64,000 bases of DNA from Alterisphingorhabdus sp038748365. GTDB lineage: Bacteria; Pseudomonadota; Alphaproteobacteria; Sphingomonadales; Sphingomonadaceae. The stretch covers positions 124,001-188,000 of the forward strand of contig JBCDIZ010000006.1 in the NCBI GenBank assembly GCA_038748365.1, given 5' to 3'. Positions within the stretch are counted from its first letter, which is position 1. Each line of letters starts with the position of its first letter. Position numbers and translations under genes: made by a program. Below are positions 59,662 through 64,000 of this stretch, one piece after another. The notes under the pieces were generated by a model. That model made no database searches and was not told the origin of the DNA. It saw only the letters and a program-made list of their open reading frames with translations.

Positions 59662-61953
59662 TCAGTCCTCATCGCCCTTGATGAAGTCGGGCAGCGGTGC
59701 ATCGCTACCATCCTTGTCGCCGCCTTCATTATCGCCGCCGCGACCACGGCCACGTCCGCGGCCTCGACCACGTCCGCCGCCGTCACCATCACGACGCGGG
59801 CCTCGGCCACCGCGCCTGTTCTCGCGTGGCGGGCGGGTGTCTTCCAGCTCTTCGCCGGTTTCCTGATCGACAACGCGCATCGACAAACGGACCTTGCCGC
59901 GCTGGTCGATTTCGAGAACCTTGACCTTGACTTCCTGCCCCTCGGACAGTTCGTCAGAGACCTTCTCAACACGCTCATTCTTGATTTCAGAGACGTGCAC
60001 CAGCCCGTCCTTGCCGCCCATGAAGTTCACGAACGCGCCGAAATCTACCAGATTAACGACCTTGCCGGTGTAGATTTTGCCGACTTCGGCTTCCTCGACA
60101 ATGCCTTCAATCCATGCCTTGGCGGCATCGATCTGCGCGCCGTCAGAAGACGAAATCTTGATCAAGCCTTCATCATCGATGTCGACCTTAGCACCGGTTT
60201 CCGCAACGATCTCGCGGATGACTTTACCGCCGGTTCCGATAACATCACGGATCTTCGACTTGTCGATCTGCATCGTTTCGATACGCGGCGCGTGCTGCGA
60301 CATTTCGGTGCGCGAGGCGCCGAGGGCCTTGGTCATCTCACCCAGGATATGCGCCCGGCCTTCCTTGGCCTGGTTGAGCGCGGTCTTGAAGATTTCCTCG
60401 GTGATACCAGCAATCTTGATGTCCATCTGCATGGTGGTGATGCCGTTTTCGGTACCGGCCACCTTGAAGTCCATATCGCCGAGATGGTCCTCGTCACCGA
60501 GAATATCGGAGAGAACCGCAAACTCATCGCCTTCAAGGATCAGGCCCATAGCGATGCCCGACACCGGACGCTCAATCGGAACACCAGCATCCATCATCGA
60601 CAGACAGCCGCCGCAAATGGTCGCCATGGAAGACGAACCATTGGACTCGGTAATGTCTGATAAGATGCGGATGGTGTACGGGAATTCCTCGGCATCAGGC
60701 AGAACCGGATGCAGCGCCCGCCATGCCAGCTTGCCATGGCCAATCTCACGACGGCCCGGCGCGCCGAAGCGGCCAACCTCACCCACCGAATAGGGCGGGA
60801 AGTTATAGTGCAGCATAAAATTGCTATAGGTCAGACCATCCAGACCATCGATCATCTGCTCGGCATCTTTGGTGCCCAGCGTGGTGGTGCAGATTGCCTG
60901 GGTTTCACCGCGAGTGAACAGCGCGGAACCATGGGTACGCGGCAGGAAGCCGACCATGGAATCGATCGGGCGCACTTCATTGGTCTTACGACCATCGATA
61001 CGCTGACCGTCTTTGAGGATAGCGCCGCGAACGATGCTGGCTTCAAGCTTCTTCACCAGCTTCAGGACACCAAGATATTCGGCCGGGTCTTCTTCCTTCA
61101 GCGCTTCAAAATGCTCACGCGCCTTTTCACGCGCAACATTGATCGCGTCCTGACGCGCCTGCTTATCGATGATCTTGTAGGCCGCAGCCAGATCATCACC
61201 AATCAGACCACGTAGCTCGTCCATACGAGCGGCCTTGTCTTCAACCTGATCCAGTTCCCAGGGCTCTTTCGCAGCCTGTTCAGCCAGATCGATAATCGCG
61301 CCGACAACGGTTTTGATCTCGTTATGCGCAAACAGAACCGCGCCGAGCATTTCGTCTTCGGTCAGTTCCTTGGCTTCGGACTCAACCATCATCACCGCGT
61401 CCTGCGTTGCGGCGACAACCAGATCGAGGCGGCCGTCTTCCAGAGCAGTTTCCTGCTTCGGGTTGAGGACATATTCGCCATCGATAAAGCCAACGCGCGC
61501 TGCGCCAATCGGACCCATAAACGGCACGCCGGAAATGGTCAGCGCTGCAGAGGCCGCGATCATCGCGACGATATCGGCCTCGGTCTCACCATCAAAGCTG
61601 AGTACCTGACAGATACAGTTGATTTCGTTGTAGAAACCTTCGGGGAAGAGCGGACGGATCGGACGGTCGATTAACCGGCTGGTCAGCGTTTCCTTCTCGG
61701 TCGCGCCGCGTTCGCGCTTGAAAAAGCCACCGGGAATACGGCCAGCAGCAGAGAATTTTTCCTGATAGTGGACGGTCAGCGGGAAGAAGTCCTGCCCTTC
61801 CTTGACCGATTGTGCAGCCGTTACTGCACACAGAACAACGGTTTCGCCATAGGTCGCCAACACGGCGCCATCGGCCTGACGGGCAATACGGCCCGTTTCC
61901 AGAGTGAGGGTTTTTCCGCCCCATTCCAGAGATACAGTTTTCACATCAAACAT
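59662..61953 (-). CDS. pnp: Polyribonucleotide nucleotidyltransferase (PNPase)
   Basis: 3'-5' phosphorolytic exoribonuclease of the RNA degradosome. 763 aa: two RNase PH cores (RDFFPL-like GQDFFPLTVHYQEKFSAAGR and FFKRERGATEKE; GAPGRREIGHGKLAWRAL; FLPRTHGSALFTRGETQA), a KH domain (IGTGGKVIREIVAETG) and S1 domain (GKVVNLVDFGAFVNFMGGKD). After the S1 domain a 60-residue Arg-Gly tail contains an unbroken RGRGRGRGRGRG run before an acidic DAPLPDFIKGDED end. Such RG tails bind RNA; the run here is unusually regular. Confidence 0.97.
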   Translation of the reverse strand: MFDVKTVSLEWGGKTLTLETGRIARQADGAVLATYGETVVLCAVTAAQSVKEGQDFFPLTVHYQEKFSAAGRIPGGFFKRERGATEKETLTSRLIDRPIRPLFPEGFYNEINCICQVLSFDGETEADIVAMIAASAALTISGVPFMGPIGAARVGFIDGEYVLNPKQETALEDGRLDLVVAATQDAVMMVESEAKELTEDEMLGAVLFAHNEIKTVVGAIIDLAEQAAKEPWELDQVEDKAARMDELRGLIGDDLAAAYKIIDKQARQDAINVAREKAREHFEALKEEDPAEYLGVLKLVKKLEASIVRGAILKDGQRIDGRKTNEVRPIDSMVGFLPRTHGSALFTRGETQAICTTTLGTKDAEQMIDGLDGLTYSNFMLHYNFPPYSVGEVGRFGAPGRREIGHGKLAWRALHPVLPDAEEFPYTIRILSDITESNGSSSMATICGGCLSMMDAGVPIERPVSGIAMGLILEGDEFAVLSDILGDEDHLGDMDFKVAGTENGITTMQMDIKIAGITEEIFKTALNQAKEGRAHILGEMTKALGASRTEMSQHAPRIETMQIDKSKIRDVIGTGGKVIREIVAETGAKVDIDDEGLIKISSSDGAQIDAAKAWIEGIVEEAEVGKIYTGKVVNLVDFGAFVNFMGGKDGLVHVSEIKNERVEKVSDELSEGQEVKVKVLEIDQRGKVRLSMRVVDQETGEELEDTRPPRENRRGGRGPRRDGDGGGRGRGRGRGRGRGGDNEGGDKDGSDAPLPDFIKGDED

Positions 61954-62097
61954 AGATTTTCCTTCTAAACCCGCGCGACCCTAATGTCGGCGGGGCCTCT
62001 TTGGTTGCGATGCTGTCCGGCACCGCGCGGTTTGGGGTATGTTTCTGATTACCCCATGGCAATCACCGCCGAATTGCGTGCGATATGCCCCATAAGC

Positions 62098-62119
62098 AAA
62101 GCGGCCCGAATTGGGCCGC
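62098..62119 (-). terminator. Hairpin after rpsO (possible terminator/processing site)
   Basis: GCGGCCC-AATTC-GGGCCGC on the minus strand followed by TTTGCTTAT, between rpsO and pnp. It could terminate part of the rpsO transcript or be the processing stem through which PNPase controls its own mRNA in other bacteria. Confidence 0.6.
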
Positions 62120-62132
62120 CCGCTTGAAAGTC

Positions 62133-62402
62133 TTATTTACGAAGACCCAATTTCCCAATCAGGTCGGTATAGCGTTGCGCATCCTTGCCGCGCAGATAAT
62201 CGAGCAGCGAGCGACGCTTGTTGACCATCATCAACAGGCCGCGACGCGAGTGATTATCCTTATGGTGCGATTTGAAGTGATCGGTGAGCGTGTTGATACG
62301 CTCGGTCAGGATCGCGACCTGGACTTCGGGAGAACCGGTATCGCCCTCTTCACGGGCATGTTCCTTGATCAGTTCCTGTTTGCGTTCCGCAGTAATCGAC
62401 AT
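62133..62402 (-). CDS. rpsO: 30S ribosomal protein S15
   Basis: 89 aa, exactly S15 length. Marks are SITAERKQELIKEHARE, VAILTERINTLTDHFKSHHK and DNHSRRGLLMMVNKRRSLLD with YLRGKDAQRYTDLIGKLGLRK. Primary 16S rRNA binder of the 30S platform. Order truB-rpsO-pnp on the minus strand is the conserved bacterial arrangement; it starts 18 bases after the truB stop. Confidence 0.98.
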   Translation of the reverse strand: MSITAERKQELIKEHAREEGDTGSPEVQVAILTERINTLTDHFKSHHKDNHSRRGLLMMVNKRRSLLDYLRGKDAQRYTDLIGKLGLRK

Positions 62403-62420
62403 GTTTTATTCCTTCGCGCA

Positions 62421-63473
62421 TCATATATTTATATTAAAGCCGCGAATGACACGAAGCTCTTCGGCTTCCAGCGAAACCAGCGCCAGCGGGACAGTATCAC
62501 CGCCATGCACCCAATATTCGCCGTCATCACTGGCAATCCCGGTCACGACCTGGCCCTGACGGACCCGCCTTGCCTGATCGGGGGTGAGGGAAAGAGCCGG
62601 GATGCCGTCCAGCCCTGCCTCAAATGGCAAGATTATGTCTTCAAGTCGCGCGCCTTTACCGATTTCATTGAGCTTGTCCAGCGAAATCGCATGTTCCAGC
62701 GTAAAAGGCCCCGCTTTTGTGCGTCGGAGCATGGTGACATGGCCTACGGTCTTTAAGGCGCGAGCAATATCGCGAGCGAGAGAGCGGATATAGGTGCCCT
62801 TAGAGACATGGGCTGTAAGGGTGATTTGCGACAATTCCTCCCCGGCACGGGGAGGGGGCAGCGCGTCAGCGCTGACGGAGGGGGATATCCACTTGCGCTG
62901 CACAAGCGGCTGGTCCCCCTCCACCACCTTCGGCGGTCCCCCTCCCCGTCCCGGGGAGGATTTTATGGACAGCCCATGAATAGTCACCGCCCGCGCTGTC
63001 ATCTCCACCTCCTCGCCCGCCCGCGCGCGATCATAGGCGCGTTGGCCATCGATCTTGAGTGCCGAATAAGCAGGCGGCACCTGCTCTATCGGCCCGATAA
63101 AGCGCGGCAGCACCGCCTCAACATCCGCCAGAGTCGGACGGTGATCACTCTCGGCCACCACCACCCCTTCCGCATCCAGCGTATCTGTCTCAGTGCCAAA
63201 CTGAATGGTAAAGTCATAGACCTTCGCCGCATCGAGCATCCGCCCGCTGAGCTTGGTCGCCTCGCCCAACGCAATCGGCAAGACCCCGGTTGCCAGCGGA
63301 TCAAGCGTGCCGCCATGCCCCACCTTGGTAACACCACCGCCCTTGCCCGAGACCTTGATCCCCGCCTCACGCAAATTGCGCTTCACCGCGCCCACCGCCT
63401 GGGTTGAGCCCAGTTCGAGCGGCTTGTCGAGGATAATCCAGCCATGCGGTTGGGTCATATCGGCTTTTGCCAT
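62421..63473 (-). CDS. truB: tRNA pseudouridine(55) synthase TruB with an internal repeat-derived insertion
   Basis: Isomerises U55 in tRNA. Catalytic Asp in GHGGTLDPLATGVLPIALGE, plus PPAYSALKIDGQRAYDRAR and HVSKGTYIRSLARDIARAL. At 350 aa it is about 40 residues longer than most: after VTIHGLSIKSS comes a Pro/Gly/Lys stretch (PGRGGGPPKVVEG ... SADALPPPRAGEE) before LSQITLTAHVSKG, encoded by the palindromic repeat at 62835-62962. Frame intact, so likely active. The start at 63473 is used; an ATG at 63458 overlapping the methyltransferase stop (ATGA) is also reasonable. Confidence 0.94.
   Translation of the reverse strand: MAKADMTQPHGWIILDKPLELGSTQAVGAVKRNLREAGIKVSGKGGGVTKVGHGGTLDPLATGVLPIALGEATKLSGRMLDAAKVYDFTIQFGTETDTLDAEGVVVAESDHRPTLADVEAVLPRFIGPIEQVPPAYSALKIDGQRAYDRARAGEEVEMTARAVTIHGLSIKSSPGRGGGPPKVVEGDQPLVQRKWISPSVSADALPPPRAGEELSQITLTAHVSKGTYIRSLARDIARALKTVGHVTMLRRTKAGPFTLEHAISLDKLNEIGKGARLEDIILPFEAGLDGIPALSLTPDQARRVRQGQVVTGIASDDGEYWVHGGDTVPLALVSLEAEELRVIRGFNINI
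62835..62962. repeat. GC-rich palindromic repeat inside truB
   Basis: Terminal inverted repeats TCCTCCCCG...CGGGGAGGA with inner hairpins; the blocks GCAGCGCG, AGCGCTGACGGAGGGG, CCCCTCCACC and CGGTCCCCCTCCCCG are shared in order with the intergenic element at 40453-40620, while the middle differs. About 128 bases, read through by truB without a stop. Confidence 0.87.
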
Positions 63474-64000
63474 TCCATTACGAGAAAGCCGGGTACACGG
63501 GTATAACGGTCATGCTTATCGGACGTGTTTTCCAACGGCGTGGGCTCATCAAACCAGGTCAAGACAAGCCCGTGTGCCAGAAATGCCTGCATATAGGCAT
63601 GCAAGGGCCGATGCCAGTTGATGACATCTATCCCCGCCCATCTTTCACGTGATGGACGCTCTTCGGAATAGTGATCCATCACAAATCGGCTCTTCAGGCC
63701 TTTTTGCCATCGTCCCGCGCTAAAATGTCCGGTCAGATTGGCTATCAGCAAACGCCCTCCCGGTTTGGTGATACGTACCATCTCCGTAATTGCGCTGCGA
63801 AAATCTGGAATATCGATAAGCGAAAGATAGGCTATTGAAAGGTCAAACGATGCATCATCAAAATCGAGTTGCTCGCCTTTCCCTAGCCGATAGTCGCCCT
63901 GTGGATCGCATTCTCTTGCACGCTCCAGCAGGCGTGGAACAGGGTCTATTCCGCATCCGTTAAGGCCCTTTTCCTGCAACATCCGAACAAATCGTCCTTC
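63455..64000 (-). CDS. Class I SAM-dependent methyltransferase, N-terminus cut by window edge
   Basis: The frame is open to the last base (visible start GEGRFVRML-like, i.e. inside SAM motif I). CGIDPVPRLLERARE is motif II, FDDASFDLSIAYLSLIDIPD motif IV and MVRITKPGGRLLIANLTGHF the post-motif strand: UbiE/Methyltransf_11 type. 181 visible residues. Substrate unknown. Its stop overlaps the truB start region, so it probably heads or belongs to the truB-rpsO-pnp operon. Confidence 0.87.
   Translation of the reverse strand, partial: EGRFVRMLQEKGLNGCGIDPVPRLLERARECDPQGDYRLGKGEQLDFDDASFDLSIAYLSLIDIPDFRSAITEMVRITKPGGRLLIANLTGHFSAGRWQKGLKSRFVMDHYSEERPSRERWAGIDVINWHRPLHAYMQAFLAHGLVLTWFDEPTPLENTSDKHDRYTRVPGFLVMEWQKPI

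Noticed and set aside
8546..62962. CRISPR array or insertion sequence as explanation of the repeats
   Set aside because: Copies are dispersed singly, palindromic and non-coding, without regular spacers, cas genes or a transposase frame.

Overview
The window looks like chromosomal DNA of an alphaproteobacterium of the order Sphingomonadales, close to the Sphingorhabdus/Sphingopyxis group. This is inferred from family content and gene order: an exosortase-associated PrsK/PrsR/sugar-transferase block, the bamD-recN-ligA neighbourhood, POT and AGCS transporters, and GC-rich palindromic repeats of the kind scattered through sphingomonad genomes. No rRNA, tRNA, CRISPR array, prophage or insertion sequence was recognised. 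Both ends are cut inside genes: a GGDEF-EAL protein at the left and a SAM methyltransferase at the right.

Layout. 1-5.2 kb: c-di-GMP enzyme, then a tightly overlapped operon dapF-mtaB-ftsY-yciB. 5.3-13.6 kb: serine hydrolase, YfcC-type carrier, VOC protein, C45 peptidase, M48 and M3 metallopeptidases and a small membrane protein. 13.7-17.4 kb (minus strand): glmM, a thiD-VOC fusion, a small His-rich membrane protein, nickel superoxide dismutase (sodN) and its maturation peptidase (sodX). 17.5-24.3 kb: amino-acid symporter, aldo/keto reductase, a ParDE module whose toxin lacks a normal start codon, NnrU, peptide transporter, nitroreductase and a GntR regulator. 24.3-31.3 kb: sugar transferase-prsK-prsR-TPR gene, the control block of the exosortase A/PEP-CTERM exopolysaccharide system. 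31.4-34.5 kb: a RamB/ScfR-type regulator divergent from isocitrate lyase, with palindromes between them. 34.5-36.7 kb: an AT-richer patch with two unknown exported proteins. 36.7-42.7 kb: 3-hydroxybutyrate dehydrogenase, patatin, lactate-dehydrogenase-like flavoenzyme, PH-domain protein and CreD. 42.8-46.1 kb: a second ParDE module directly abutting sdhA, then sdhD and sdhC, without sdhB. 46.2-51 kb: chemoreceptor-like protein, SDR, amidohydrolase, prmA and a DUF2459 protein. 51.1-56.4 kb: ligA, an unknown HEPN-like gene, recN and bamD. 56.5-64 kb: two unknown exported proteins, pnp, rpsO, truB and a methyltransferase.

Functionally the window mixes housekeeping genes (wall precursors, SRP targeting, translation, RNA decay, DNA repair, TCA/glyoxylate cycle) with accessory cassettes. 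Isocitrate lyase with its acyl-CoA-type regulator, 3-hydroxybutyrate dehydrogenase and patatin suggest use of fatty acids or polyhydroxybutyrate.

The least expected signal is a pair of GC-rich palindromic repeats sitting in frame inside truB and ligA. The truB one has an intergenic relative downstream of the lactate-dehydrogenase gene. This resembles the protein-coding palindromic elements known from Rickettsia. Other points worth following are the HEPN-like ORF wedged between recN and ligA, the His-rich membrane protein in the nickel-SOD cluster, and the ThiD-VOC fusion.
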